Shown here in pieces: positions 42,685 through 57,415 of a stretch of DNA of 64,000 bases. The stretch is from NCBI RefSeq assembly GCF_029168945.1, contig NC_083601.1, forward strand, positions 33,531,660 to 33,595,659, written 5' to 3'. This DNA is from Cannabis sativa (taxonomy: Eukaryota; Streptophyta; Magnoliopsida; Rosales; Cannabaceae). The notes under the pieces were generated by a model. The model worked only from the letters and a program-made list of their open reading frames with translations, was not told the DNA's origin and ran no database searches. The position numbers and the translations under genes were made by a program. How positions within the stretch are numbered: the first letter of the stretch is position 1; every line of letters begins with the position of its first letter.

Positions 42685-43178
42685 TGTTAGATAAATTAAC
42701 AATTAACCCAAGATCTATTTGTATATAACATAGAACACAATAGTAGTATATGATAATTGAGTATGTGTACCTGATTGATCCATAGCAATTATCTCTGATT
42801 GATCCAAGTTGAAGCTTACTCCAATTTGATAGTGCAATACTATCAACTAAGTCTTCCTCCCTAGATCTCTAAATCGAAGCGAGTTTATTTTCTCTCGATT
42901 ATCAAAAGGTATACAATTGTACGTGACAATATGTATTTATAGAGTTAGGGAGGGGACTTAGCTACAAAACCCTAGTTACCGGGCACTCGCTCATCAAAGG
43001 CTTCGATCAACTAGAAATGCCTATACACTTCGCTTCACCTAGACTTTACACACAGATGCTAAGCCCATTAACAATTGATCACCAACAACATGGGCTAACA
43101 CAGCAAAGAACTATCCAATCAACCCAAGTTTTAATAAAACCAATAAAATTTAATGTAAGCCCAAATAAAAGTCTAACA
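42685..43178 (-). repeat. 5' LTR of the Ty1-copia element
   Basis: 494 bp. It carries the promoter side of the element. It differs from the 3' LTR by small indels clustered at 42805-43070 (for example CCAAGTTGAAGC against CCACAGCAG). Confidence 0.92.
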
Positions 43179-43183
43179 GGCTG

Positions 43184-46115
43184 GGGCTTTGATGTTGCAT
43201 AAGCATAGGACTATCTACCTAATTATTTTAAGGCAATTTTGTAATAATGGAGAAAATGGGTGTTCAGTAAAACTTAAAAAATTACTTGCCTAACTTAAGC
43301 ATACATGTTTGCATCAAAAAAAAAACTTAAGCATACATGTTGTACAGATAGATAGATATAGAAGAATGAAAAATATATACTAAACTTTTACAATTGTCAC
43401 ACTCATGAAAGTTAAAATTACTTTATTAAGGGATATATGTGCTAATATACAATAAGTATAAAAATAATTTAGCCAATCATATCTTGAAATGACATTCTAT
43501 TGAGGTGTGGGCAACATTCTGTAAAAAGTTAGTACTTAGTTGTGCTTCCTATTTGTGATGAGAAATTACAAAACTAATCATATTATATATTTGTTATTTC
43601 ATGTTTTGCAAGCCAAAAAAATAAAAATAAAAAATAAATTGTACTCAAGGTTTTTATTTATTCTTAGATAGTTAAAAAGAACAGCTCTGTTTCATTGAGT
43701 TGTACATAAATTCTATTACTGTGAGTGACTTATTAGTTGAGTTCTTATGATATCTTGTTTTTTAATTCTTTTAACTGTGTACTACATTTGGACTAACATA
43801 TTGTATGGCTCTGACCCTCTCTAATTTAGAAAATAGTTCATATGATCAGTAGGAACAATTAATTACATGCATTTTCCCCTAAAAACTAAAGAGTAAGGAA
43901 GGAGGAAGAGGATAGATAAGAAGGGCAAATGAGGAAAACAGAATCCATGTCACATAGTTTCAACCTTTTATTTTTTTTTAACCTTAGTAGACATAGTCAT
44001 TGGAAAGAGACAAAAATGGGACAAGCATAGTATTATAGGGACAAAACATGTGGCATGACTTGTAGTACCTTGTGTTTAGCTTCCCACGAATACAGCAAAA
44101 CTATTGAATACATAATATTTTGTTTGTACTTTGTAGTAGAAAAAAAAAACTTAAAAGAGTAAAATACTTTATAACGTCGTGTCATATGTAAATAAGTAAA
44201 CATGTAGAAATAATAACTAGATCTAGCAACAAGAAGAGAGCTTTACACTATTTTTGGTTGAGTAGAGTGATAGATGGATTGATAAATTCTTTTGTTTCGT
44301 TGGAGTAAGGGAGGAATTTAATATAGATCTCCAAATACATAAATTTCAATTCGAAATTAAAAAAATTCAAGAAAAGACAAATAAGACGAACCCATGTAGT
44401 GCTCAAAAATTGGACTAAAACGCACCCTAAGATTTAAAAATATATTAATATAAAATTGTTACTTATTTATATTGTTAAGATGCTTTGAATTTATATGAAA
44501 AATCATGTTTCGAATCCCTTTGCTCAAATTAAATTAAACGTATGACCACTAGAGTATGAGAGCGTTGATAAACTATCATTCGAGATAAATTTAATTTATT
44601 CTTTTGAATTATATTTAATATATTCTAAGCCCACATTTGAGGATAATCTTATAATGTTGTACTTATTTTTACTCATTTATATTTTTGAAAAATGAAAAGA
44701 GAGAGAAAGCACTCTGTGGTTAATAACTTGTGGATCTTTTTAACATGTAGGCTCATGTGAAATGTGAAATTTGATAAATATTAATAATTTTGAAATATGT
44801 TGGTATAAATTGTTGGTAAAAATGGAGGTAAATATTGGAGAAAAAGGAAGTAGGGGTCACCCCCATGAGGGAAGTGTAAAATGAAAAGGAAAGAAAGGTG
44901 TGTTTTATTGAGCCTGATAAAGTGAAAATCACTGTCCCTCGATTCACGAGGGGATGTGGGTCGAAAAAGTACGGATTTTGCCTTTGCCTCTGATTTTTAT
45001 ATGTATTAATATTACTGCCAGAGTTTGTTATCTTTGTACTGAGAAATCATATCTGACTAGTGACTACTGACCTTTTCTTTTCTTTTCTTTTTTTTTTTCT
45101 TTTCATTTTTTTCCCCAAAACACAAAATTTACTTACCACTGTTTCAAAAGCATGTGACTATTTCCTCTGTTTTTTCTAAATTGCCATTCGGAACTTTGTA
45201 TTTGTTTTTGTGTTGTGTTGCTCTCTGTTCAATCAATGATCAACATTCAACACTCAACTCACCACCAAAGCAAAGCAAAGCTTATAAATCATTTTAAGTC
45301 CCCACTTTTGATACCTCTTTACAGTGGTCAGTTGACCATATCTTTCTTTCTCTCTTCGAAATTCCATTGACCTATTCATGATTAGTTTTGTTGTTGTGAG
45401 GAACCTTTTTCACATTTACTAGTTTGCATATGTAATCAATGAGAATTAGTCATTGGTTAGATTTCTTGACTTTTCTCTTTCTCCCTCTCTTTTGCATAAA
45501 CAGTTTTATTTTATCATATCTTATTATCTTTATTGATCAAAGATTTCATTGAATTCCAGAGTTGATATCTAACTTGATACTTTGGTAATAAGTACAAAAT
45601 CAAAGATCGATTAATTTATTGCTCTCTACGGTTAAAGGCTTAAATAATGGAAATGATTAAGTTATTGTCAAAAAAATCCGATAAAGATTCAAACATATAA
45701 TGCTACCTATCAACCTATTTTTATCATTTTTTTTTCTTCAGAAAAATAACCTTAAAGAACACCTAAAAAGATACACATCACCAAGTAATACTAACATAAT
45801 CTTTTATGACATACTTGTTCCTATGGGGAAAGCATATCAATGTTACATTTTTTTTAAATGAGAATTTTTATTTCATTTAGTAGTAAACCATTTAGAGCAC
45901 ATTTGGTAATAATTATTTAAATAATTTTTATTTTTTTTAATTAGAAAAATGAAAATATTAAGGAAGGCATATTTTTTAAACAATCTTTAGGAAAACTGTT
46001 TCATTTTTTAATTTTAAAATAAGCACCATAAAATTTTTTAAAATAAAAATGAGTTATCTTCAAAATTTAATTTAAACAATTTTTCTTTATATAAAAGTCT
46101 TTTTTATATTATCTC
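43184..46115. other. Intergenic, no gene recognised
   Basis: AT-rich with short T-rich runs (45078-45105). No exon, repeat end or RNA gene seen on either strand. Confidence 0.55.
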
Positions 46116-46118
46116 TTA

Positions 46119-47012
46119 GGGCATCTCCAATGGAGAAATCCAAATATAGTGTTAAATCAACACCAAAAAATTACTATTTCAACACTATTTTTTTTTTTTT
46201 CAATTCCAACCACAACACTAAATATTATATTCTTTATTATTCTATTATTTTATTAATATAATAAGAATATTTTAATACTAAATATTTGTTAAATTCAATA
46301 AATTATATTAGTAAATATTAAAAAATTTTAATTTACAATAAACATTACATTAGTGTGTATATTTTTTTAGGGGTGTTAATCAATGAATTTTTAATATGCG
46401 GTTCAAACTGCAACGCACCGCACATTATAAAAATACTAATTTCTTTTATTTAATTAGGTCCAATATGTGAATGTCCAACTCAAAGCCCACTAATTATTGT
46501 ATTATTGAAATTTATTTTTTTTTTATATTTATTTTCAAGCCTTATGGTATTTTTGACAAGTGCTGCTTAAGCTTTGTTGTATTTGTGATATTGGTGATAA
46601 TCCAAACTGCAAAAATTGCACCGCATCGCACCATTATTTGCGGTGTGATTTTCGCAATTTTTTAGTTTCGCGGTGCGGTTGTGGTTTGGGAAATTAGAAA
46701 AACCGCATGTGTGGATTGGTTTAAAAAAAAATGGTCAAAGACCGCAATACCCGCCCCGCGAACACCCATAAATTATTTTTTTAGCACGCTTAAAAATATA
46801 AAAATACAAACAAATACATTTATAAAAGTTTTGATTAATATTTATTTATAATTATTTAGTTTTTTTAAATATTATATAATTATTAAAAAAAAAAAACAAT
46901 TTAGTGTTGTAGACAAATCCAAAAATGATTATACAATTTTCATTCGGTTGGACTTAGTTTTAGTGTGATATCACACTGTAATTGAGGTTTTGCAGGCCCA
47001 TTGGAGGTGGCC
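46119..47012. mobile_element. PIF/Harbinger-type MITE, 894 bp, containing a nested hAT element
   Basis: Inverted ends GGGCATCTCCAATGG (46119) and CCATTGGAGGTGGCC (ending 47012), flanked by TTA (46116-46118 and 47013-47015). Its outer parts match the 32316-32670 copy. The extra length comes from an insertion at 46368-46770. Confidence 0.85.
46368..46770. mobile_element. hAT-like element nested in the Harbinger MITE
   Basis: Ends TAGGGGTGTT and AACACCCATA, with GCGGTGCGGTTGTGG, ACCGCACATTATAAAAA and CACCGCAT-type repeats in both orientations. An 8-bp duplication is unclear because both flanks are T-rich (ATTTTTTTAG on each side). Order of events: Harbinger first, hAT second. Confidence 0.65.
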
Positions 47013-47365
47013 TTATCAATATTTATTTCATTTTCTCTCCTTACTTTCTTCTTTCTCACTAAAAATAAAAATAAAAGTTACTATACACGTTTTCTTTTTT
47101 ATAATAAAAAAATTACAAATATTACCTAAATACATTTTTATGATAATGATTTCATTTTAGTTTAGAAATTTTTTGAATACATTTTTATTTTTGTATGTGC
47201 AAGTGAGAATACATAAAGAGGGTAATTTGGTAATTATAAGGTTAAGCTAACAAATAAAAGTGATTGGATCCTGCCAAATTGCCAATTGCCAAAGGACCTT
47301 TTGAGTTGATGTAACGAAAGGCTTCTGTATAAAACAAAAATGAAAGGAAACGTAAATGATTGGCT

Positions 47366-47530
47366 GACACGTGGCAAACAGTGATTTGACATGGTTCTGG
47401 TTATAATAATAATACATAATAAAATAAAAAAAAATTATTTATAAAGAGAAAGAGGAAAGAAGACAGTGAGAAGCAGCTGTGAAATGCAAGGACCCGTCAC
47501 ACAAGTTGATTGCGTGGACGATAGAACTGG
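47366..47530 (+). promoter_or_regulatory. Promoter-like segment: ABRE/G-box, TATA box, short leader and possible first exon
   Basis: GACACGTGGC (47366-47375), TTTATAAAG (about 47438-47446), then AGAAGACAGTGAGAAGCAGC and an ATG at 47484 opening a 16-codon frame (MQGPVTQVDCVDDRTG) that ends in TAG. A GTTAGAG follows ACTG and could be a splice donor. No downstream exon could be joined, so this is either a broken gene start or coincidence. Confidence 0.35.
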
Positions 47531-49525
47531 TTAGAGATGTTATTAATGTTATTCTCTGTCACATATATAATATAACAAAATTACCTAGCACATTATTATT
47601 CTTCCTTGATGTGCTATATATATATATATATATATACTTTTACATGAAAGCAATTTACAAATTTTTTGCACTTTTCAAAGATCGACTAAACAAAAGTTTG
47701 ATGTTTCAATCCAAAAAACTAAAAATTAAAAAGGAAGGAAAGGTTGATGTAACTATACATGCATTGAAGAGAGAATATCATAATATATATTGTACAAAAT
47801 GTCAAAAGGAAAACAGATCTACTTTATCTTCTATTTTTGTCTACTTTTTTTTTTCCTCTCAAAAATCATCATGGGAACGATATATGTAAGAAGCCTTTAT
47901 TTTCTATGAGAAAGGGAGAGAGCTCGTATTTTAGGGTGTATTTATTTACTATATATTAATTGAGATGAAACTAAAATTACTTTGAAGTTTTTGAATGAGA
48001 AAGCAACTAAATTAAGAGTTACATCATATAAATTATATATTCCATTAAGTCATCGGTTAGAAAAGAAAGAGAATGACATTAATATTTAATAACAATATCT
48101 GTCACACAAAAAGTCTAACAAAAAACTTATTTTCTTTTTTGAAGTAATTAAAGGTAAGCTAAAAGGACATGCGCAAGCGCATGCTCTAATAAACTCTCAT
48201 TTTTCATATAGTGCAAAAAAAGCTTTTGATTTCTTGATTGACCATCTCTCTAAATGGGCAATATTTTCTTGACCACCAAACAAAAAATAATATTCAACAA
48301 AGATGAAATATTTCTTCGGCATATTATTATTATGTTCATGAAATTTTTGGGTCATCATCTACCATTATTCTTAATAACCGGATTTCAATTTGAGTACCCT
48401 ATAAGTCTATAGATATCCTCTAATCATGGAAGGTCAAAGCTAAGAAGCTTGAGGGAATGAAATAGCTAGCTTCCTAGCTAGTGGATTTTTCCTAAAGTTT
48501 CTATAAATAGAATGATATGATATTGAAACGTTTTTAGTCAATTTACAATATTATATCTTATATATTATCATATATATTTTTGTGGATATAATTTTTGGAG
48601 GGTTTTAATGCTATGTTGGTAATGACTAAAAACTTATTAAGTAAATTATATGTATATATGGATGATATTAAGGAGAATGGATTTGGAAGCAAATCATAAG
48701 TGCATATATCCCAACTTATTGATTGCTTGCTTGTCTTCATTGCACATTTACTAAAAAAATTTGTACCGTCACTTAGTTAGTTAAAGCTCATATAGATGAT
48801 ATATATAGGGTTCCAGTACTCATTGTAAATCATTTGGTTTTGGGGAAATGATATTTGGGGTCCATATATATAGTCTATCATTGAAGCTCAATCATTTGTT
48901 TTGTGCATTTATAATGTATATCTATATATAAATATATTTCCAAATTATTTGTAAAGATATTTTCCAAATATTTTTACCAAAATAAAATATTTCCAACTGA
49001 TCATTCTCCAAGTGCTTTTAAATAATCTATGATCTTGTTTGTTGTCGTTTTATGTTTGGCCTCTTGTGTATATGTCTTGATACATTATTATTCAAAGCAT
49101 ATGAAAAAGTTACGTATGAATTAATGTATGGATACATCCAGTAGTTCTGGTGTGTGAGCATTATTACTTCTACTTTTTTTTTTCTTTATCTTTTCAAAGA
49201 AAAAAATAAAATAAATAACTTATGTCACTGCAAAGTAGGAAATATTATTTTATAATATCGCGCAATCAAACAAATGAAAATTCTTTTTATAAAAAAAATA
49301 ATAAAAATAAAAATTCAGAATAGAAAAAGAATATTTTAGATCTTAATTAACAAATGATAATGCATCGATCCACATTTATTTGTTTCGTAATGATCGATCA
49401 CTCCTCAATATTGTAAGCTTAGTTTTTTTAATTTCTCAATGTGATTTTTTTTTTTAATATTAGAGATCGAGCGATTCGAACTTGAGATATCATTTTTGTG
49501 AGAATTAAGAAATGTAAAAACACTT
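47531..49525. other. Intergenic, no gene recognised
   Basis: AT-rich; a (TA)n run at 47616-47635; a small perfect inverted repeat CATGCGC/GCGCATG near 48168-48183. The frame crossing 47479-47889 is low-complexity and not supported. Confidence 0.5.
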
Positions 49526-49530
49526 AGGTG

Positions 49531-50290
49531 ATCACGTTTGGTTACAAACTAAAAATAGAATAGAAATGAGAATGGTAATAGAAATAGAATGAAATTTCTA
49601 TTCTTTTGTTTGATAAAGACTATAGAATCAATAACTGAATAAGAATTGTGATGATTGGTATATAGAATAAAATGGAATTTTTATTATTTTGACCAAAATG
49701 TCTTTTACTCTTTTAAAATAATTTTTGTTTTATAAAATTACCATTATGGTACAAATAAAAAAAATAATATATATTTATGTATCACTTTCAAATTATATTT
49801 TTTTAGATCTAATTATCAAATGATAAAATATAAATAAATATTTTTCAAGTCATTTTAGTAAAAGAATTTGTATATGGTTTACTATTGATAATTAGTAATT
49901 AATTACACGAGAATAACAATATTTTTATCGTTGTAAATATTTAAGATAGAAAATTTTTAGTACTTATACCTAATTCTCATGAATGAGCATGAGAGTTATT
50001 GAAGAGTATGATTGAGACCTTCAATGGTATAATTACGCAAACACACCAATTAAATAATTAATTCAAATTACACGTAAATTCAAATAAAAATTCACTTTCC
50101 AAATGAGTATTGTTATAAAACACTAGTCCCTATTATCACCACAAGGGGTGACTTGAGAATGACTACAATATTTCATAATCTATATGAAATTAAATTATAT
50201 GGGACTAATAAGTAATAATAATATGATATATGGTGTTAACAGTTAAAACAATAATAATACCTTTTAACATTTGTTTCCAAACACATCTTA
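49531..50290. mobile_element. MITE-like element with ATCACGTTTGG / CCAAACACATC ends
   Basis: The left end ATCACGTTTGGTTACAAAC and right end CATTTGTTTCCAAACACATC are imperfect inverted repeats; the interior is AT-rich with AATAGAATGAAATTTCTATTC. No certain target duplication. Confidence 0.5.
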
Positions 50291-50569
50291 AAAATATTTT
50301 GTTCTTCATGTATGAAAGCGTAGGAGCACTCTCATCAGTGTAGCTAAATGTATTGGACCACTCAAAATAAAAAAAAAAAAATAAAGAAATTATAGATAAT
50401 GAGTTGAAATTATAAATTTTGGAGGTTGCTTATATGGAATGTTAATTTGGCAAAACACAAGCATGTTATACCATTAAAGATAAATTGGTGCTATCATAAA
50501 AAATTATGTGATTGTTAATGCCACTATATGGCATTGATGCTATCTCTTTTTTTTTAAAAAAATAAAAAA

Positions 50570-51020
50570 AATTAGGAGTCTGTTTGATAAAATTTTTTAG
50601 TCAATTTTTTATTTTTTTAAATTAAAAAAGTAAAAATATTTTTCAAAAACATGTTCTATAAAATTACTTTCAATTGTAAATTTTTTAATTGAGAATCAAA
50701 ATTTAAAAAAAAAAAAAATCACTTTCAAAATTTTTTATTTTTTTTTCTTAGTCAATATTTTAGACTCTGACCGCAATCTGGACATTGGGACTCGGACTCC
50801 GGCCCATGCCCTAGTCCCGTACTCAGACCACGACCTTGGCCCTGGATTTGGACCCAACTTAAATAAAATCAAAAAATGAAAGTTTTTATTTTTTGTTTTA
50901 AAATTAAAAAACAGAAGTGGTTATAGAACACATTTTTATTTTTTAAAAACACAAATTTTACTTTTATTGTTGTGATTAAAAAATTAGAAGATAAAAGTGT
51001 TACCAAACATCCCTTTATTG
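50570..51020. repeat. MITE-like element related to 12366-12810
   Basis: Left GGAGTCTGTTTGATAAAATT, right AAAAGTGTTACCAAACATCC; AT-rich arms with a GC-rich core (50770-50860: ACTCGGACTCCGGCCCATG and similar). The core and arms mirror the 12366 element in the opposite orientation. Confidence 0.5.
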
Positions 51021-51138
51021 TAAATAAATAGTGTGACAATATTTATAATTAAAATAAATAATATATTATTTAATAATGTGTGAGATTATAATTATAGCAT
51101 TTTTGAAAGGTACTACATTACTTGAGTATTTTTAGAAG

Positions 51139-52190
<1,052 letters not shown>

Positions 52191-52723
52191 TTTAGAAGTA
52201 AGAGTATCAAAATTTATGTGGAAGAAAGATAAAATAAAATATTATATTTTTTTGATGATGTGGAGATTTTTTGTACCTTTAAAAATACTACCATTAGAGA
52301 TTGGCACCCTATAATTAATAATATTCAATAATTTTTATTAAAGTAAAATAAATGAGACTGAATATTAAATTGTACCAACAATAATATTATAACTCACAAA
52401 AATATTAGAATTAGAGGTGCCTTTAAAATTTCTCTTTATCATATATGCTTCAAAACTTGATGCATAAATTCTCTACATTTAACTCACCTTTTTAATTTCT
52501 TCATTAATTATTTTAATATATTTTTGTCTCTCACTCTCTCTCTCTTACACACATAAAAACATAGATAATATTAATATATAATACTTTATTAATAAAAAAG
52601 TTAAAAGAATATAATATTTAAATGATATATAAATGTAAAAGATAAAATAGATAAAATTAAATTTTAATAAAGTATTTTAAATAATAAAATAGAGACACAT
52701 ATGAGAGTTTTATAGTATGTAAA

Positions 52724-53494
52724 GGGGAATTTAAATTTCCATGCTTAATAAACTTATAAATTGGCTCTCTAAATTAATACTATGCATAATTTTTTATATG
52801 GGATAACTTTTTCCTAAACCCCAAAATACTCTTCCCATTTTCTCCAACCGTCCCTCTTTCTTCCTTTTTTTTCCAAAAAATTGACTGACCATCGGGCTGG
52901 CCCCATCGGACTGGCCATCGGACGGGCATCGGGCCCACATCGGACCCGATTTTCAAAACCCAAAAATAAAGCCAAACTGGTGTACAATCGGGCGCACCAT
53001 CGGACGGGCATTGGGCACACCATCGGACGGTATCGGGCACACCATCGGACGGGCATCGGGCCCACATCAGACCCGATCTTCAAAACCTAGAAATAAGCCA
53101 AACTGGTGTACCATCAAGCACACCATCGGACGGGCATCGGGAAAACCATCAAACCCGACCTTCAAAACCCAGAAATGAGCTAAATTCCACGCCGGTTGAT
53201 TCTTCAGTCGGTCGGTACGGCGGTCGGGGCTGCGTGGATGGTTGGGGCGGGCGGCTGTGAGTGATGTGGGTTGAGGGTTTGGACGGTTGGGACGGTTTGG
53301 GTGGGGCGACGAAGAGATGCCGAGACAGAGAGAGAAAGAGAGATGTGAGAGGGAAAGGAGAGAGAAATGGTTTGAGTTTTTGAGAGGAGTATTTTTGAAA
53401 TTTTAGAAAAGTAGTAATATATTTTCAATGTAGAAAAGTATTAGTTTAAGGAAAAATTTATCCCCTAGTGCATGCATAGAAATTCAAATTTCTC
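52724..53494. mobile_element. GGGAAATTTGA family, copy 3 (771 bp)
   Basis: Ends GGGGAATTTAAATTTCCATG (52724) and AGAAATTCAAATTTCTC (ending 53494), flanked by perfect 8-bp TATGTAAA (52716-52723, 53495-53502). The interior has tandem words CATCGGACGGGCATCGGGC and CACACCATCGGACGG separated by TTCAAAACCC.AAATA units of about 105 bp, then a G-rich segment and a short GA run. Lies only 530 bp from copy 2. Confidence 0.9.
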
Positions 53495-53502
53495 TATGTA
53501 AA

Positions 53503-55500
53503 TCAAAATTATTACTCTTCTATTAAACATGTCAAATCTGCTGATAATTTCAAATATGTCTCTAGAACATTTTATTGTGTCTCTTCGAGTACCTGAAGGA
53601 AAAATTATGAAATAGTAGATCATCTACTCTTCCCAAAATTATATATATATATATCTCATTAAATTAATCAATATAATATGTATGCATATGATACATACGC
53701 ATGATTTATCGGAATGACATTTACCGATTGATATGTATTCATTTAAAATCTAATGATAATATATAATTAAGTAGAGAGAAAAACAAAATAATATGGAGGA
53801 CGCCCACCTCATACAATATGTTTGTATATATGTACGTATACATTGTTTATATTATTAGCATTATCTTATATATATAAATATATAATGTGCCTCATGATGC
53901 GTCATGATCTATTATAAATTCATAATCTATGCAGCAAAGGGTTTGTGTTTGGCTTAATAATTAATCATATATAGATAAAATAATTATAATTAATAGTAAG
54001 ATGCTAATTAATTAGACATTCTTGTACTACTCTTTTGTTTATTTACAACAGTTGACATTCCAAGAGGAATAGACTATAGTCTATATGTGTAATTAGTTAG
54101 AGAATTATATAATTTAATGATCTATGGTTGTTATTACTCTAAATTTAAAAGGTTAATTTATGGTCAAAATGTTGCCAATTAAATAAAATGTCACGAGAAA
54201 GCTTAATGTTGTAGTTGTATGGATGGATGAAAGACCAACTAATATTACTTAGTATATATCTCCATTGTTTTTTAATAATTATATCAAAGAACAGCTAACA
54301 CGAATGATCAACTAAATAGAATATTTATCTATATTATTTTTTTTTTTAAAAAAAAAACTTAATATGTATTCAGTTGGCTTCGCGGTGTTGTTTGTTTGTC
54401 TGTTCGGTTTGATTTTTTTCTCATTATTACTTACGTAAGGGGAAAAATAATTATTTCCATCTTACTAGTTTTTGGATGAATACCATTTAGAATAAAAATG
54501 ATAAAATCGAAAAATAGGAACACAAATTTTTGAAGCAAATAAGGTACCTAGCTAATCGGTGTGCAATTAATTGATGATGCAGGCTTTCTCGGTTAGATTA
54601 TTTTGGTCATTTTCGAAAACTCCACACTTTTGTTATGTGATTGCATAATAGACTTTATTTATGTTTGTAAGGAGTGATATTTATTATGACATATATTTTT
54701 ATTTAGTAGCATCACATTTATTTATTTTTTGACTACAAGAAACCTTCTCTTTGTAAAAGCTATATATAAATAAAAGGAAGCACTAAAGAGAGCTGGGTAC
54801 TACCGAATTTTAGAACTAGAATTCAGATCTTCCTTGAGCTCTACAACACAAATATCTCTCTATTATTCTTTTCCATTTATTATATTTTGCTCCCTGAAAC
54901 TATATACCTACGTACAAACGCATATAAATACTCATAAGCATAATGCTTATAATTATTTACTGTACAAATGCTCAGCTACATCATTGTACTTGTTGCTTTT
55001 TATACTATACAATCCTGATACATGAAAGTACAATATATATATGCTGAGCTACCAGATCAACCAATAATATTATTGATTTATATATATTTACATCGAAAAC
55101 CGTGTTTCTATATATAAATTAAAATAAATTATAAGTTTTGAAAATTTATAAATATAATATAGTTTAATTAGTAAAATCATTACATTACATATATGTATTT
55201 TGTTAACTAATTGTCGGAGCAGTACAAATATTGTAATATATATACATATATATGCTTTTTGTTATTATTCACTTGTAATTGTCTGATTACTTGCCAATAC
55301 CATGATAATAAGTAATACGTTGGTACACATACATTACTATTGGTGCACATGATAATTATAGAACATTGTTAATTAATTAGTAATCTTAAACCAAATTAAT
55401 AATATATATATAACAGTGTTCTAAATAATTATATCATCAACATCATCATCGTGAGTTGTAGTGAATATATAAAAAGTTGATTCTAGTATAATCCTATATA
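53503..55500. other. Intergenic, no gene recognised
   Basis: AT-rich, with many TA-rich stretches (53640-53655, 53820-53885, 55250). No exon, repeat end or RNA gene seen. Confidence 0.55.
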
Positions 55501-57415
55501 GAGACACACATGATAGTAACAGTACAAAATAGTGCACAAAAACATATATACGATGAGAAGAAATTTGTGGTGTTGTTACACAGTAAGGAAGGTAGGGAAA
55601 AAATTGATACGGTTGGGAATAATTTCACGGGGGTGAGAATATGTGTGAACAGTTTAGCATTGTCCAAATTTGGGCAAGAAAAAAGTAAATTTAACTTTAT
55701 ATATGAATGGAAGGATCATCGATCAGCCACTATTGGGGAATGGATTGGATGGAATGGGGTGTGTGTTTTTGTGTTTACTATATAGTGTGTTTTGTGTTAG
55801 TAGTATTGTAGTATGTGTAACGGTTGAGTCTGTGTTTTAAATTTTGTAGGGCCCATTGAAAGGGGAGCACATGGCCCCAACATGTCTTGGGTTTATTAAG
55901 ACAGGATTAGGGGAGGGTGCCTTTGCGTGGGCACCCCTTTGTTGGGTCAACTAGAGCATATTTCCCCACCTAGACCACAGAAACAAGCCCCAAAATAGAC
56001 AGCCTTGTTCCCATGTGCACAAATTTAAGAGCAACATTCCAAAACCACAACCCACTTTGTGCCCTTCTCTCTTTCTCTCTCTCTTTCAATTCTCTCAAAA
56101 TCATCTTTTTGGGAACAAGGAAATTAGAAGATTAGGAAGAAGAATTCTCCCCCTCCCTACCAGTCTCTTCCACATACTATCTAAGATGATTATATGTTTT
56201 TCTCAACTTCACAATTGGATTTTCATTAGATTCCTTCCTCTCCAAATGCTTTCTTCTCATTCTCATGATATGACTTTTGATTATTATTTGGCCTGGACCA
56301 TATTTCTTACATATATTCACTGTCGGTAGGAGTTACATTATGTATTTTTTTTTTTGCTGGAAAGTAGGAGTTACATTACATATATATATAGATAAATATT
56401 ACACACACACACACACTTTATATATTTTTCCTTACACAATTAATAAATACTATGGTAATAATAAAATTATTTTTTTAATATATATTCTCATGCATGTCAT
56501 ACAGGTTGGAGAAAGCTACTGCAAAATTAAGTAGAGAGGTTTTGTCTTGTCATGAGATAGATATGTATTTATATATAATTAAAGAAAGTCATCCCGTCGT
56601 CTTGATTTGGTTACAACTATTTCAAAATCATTTATTTATTGTAGTGAGCTATATATAGCTATAAAATAGATGATTTATTATTGAATGAAGTCATGAAGTT
56701 GACCCTATAATTCTTTATCATACGTTTTCTGTGGGCTATTTTCATACGTTAACTTCATTTTTAACGTCCTCAAATAGTAACCATTCAACCATATTAAATG
56801 TCAATTGCTTAGGTAAAATATACATATATAGTCGTTACTTTTATTATTTATTATGAATGGAGTGTAACGTACATGTGATTTAATCCGGAGAGCGTTTTAT
56901 TTTAAGCCCTTAAAATGTACAATTTCTCTCTCTTTATATATATATATAGTTTTGTTGTACACCTACCAAAACAATAGATGATATATTTTTTTTACCCTAA
57001 TTAAAATAAAATCCAATAATTCATTATTTTAGATAATTATATTTTTTATATAATATTTTGAATTGGATATATTTATATGTATGAAATTAATACTATATTA
57101 TATATACAGGAAGAAAAGGGTATCAGGGATAATACTAGGTAGTTAAAGAAGGGCCAAATTTCCAATGCGAGTACATACAAAATTATGGATTCATTTTAAT
57201 AAAGAATACATTTTTTTTCCCCTTCCAAAAACCAAAATAACTTAATTCAAGACACTACAAATACAATCATCGAGAAACTGGCTAACCAACAAAATACATA
57301 TATTCACCACTAAAAATTGAGTTTTTTTTAACTGTCAAGAAACATAAATTTTAAATGATTTTTTTATTCATATTAATTTCTCGACGGTTTTAAAAACAGC
57401 CAAGAAAGACACTCA
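55501..57415. other. Intergenic; composition shifts but no gene supported
   Basis: Sequence at 55540-56300 is less AT-rich and includes a CT-rich leader-like run (56063-56095) and a GGGTGCC/GGCACCC inverted repeat (about 55915-55936). The 91-residue frame at 55510-55785 and the 104-residue frame at 56015-56329 show no recognisable domain. A short (AC)n tract lies at 56400-56416. Nothing definite. Confidence 0.45.

Larger units (their letters stand above)
38485..43178 (-). mobile_element. Ty1-copia LTR retrotransposon, defective, minus-strand sense
   Basis: LTRs 38485-38959 (475 bp) and 42685-43178 (494 bp), TGTTAGATAA...AAGTCTAACA, with perfect target duplication GGCTG (38480-38484, 43179-43183). 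On the minus strand, TGGTATCAGATTGCC (42684 side) follows the 5' LTR: the initiator tRNA-Met primer site with a 3-base spacer. AAGTGGGAGAA lies against the 3' LTR as polypurine tract. Pol remnants cover only the C-terminal part of integrase, reverse transcriptase and RNase H. Gag, protease and the integrase core are deleted; 41773-42684 is noncoding leader. Confidence 0.93.

Noticed and set aside
47250..47300. CCAAATTGCCAATTGCCAAAGG as a possible miR399-like sequence
   Set aside because: It does not match the miR399 core (TGCCAAAGGAGA) beyond the first nine bases, and no foldback partner was found.
55510..55785. 91-residue plus-strand frame with a plausible ATG
   Set aside because: No recognisable domain, ends in a T-rich stretch and codon usage is not distinct from its surroundings; not enough to call a gene.
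56015..56329. 104-residue frame after a CT-rich leader-like run
   Set aside because: The start is in a non-ATG context, the protein is low in recognisable features and no splice partners were found.
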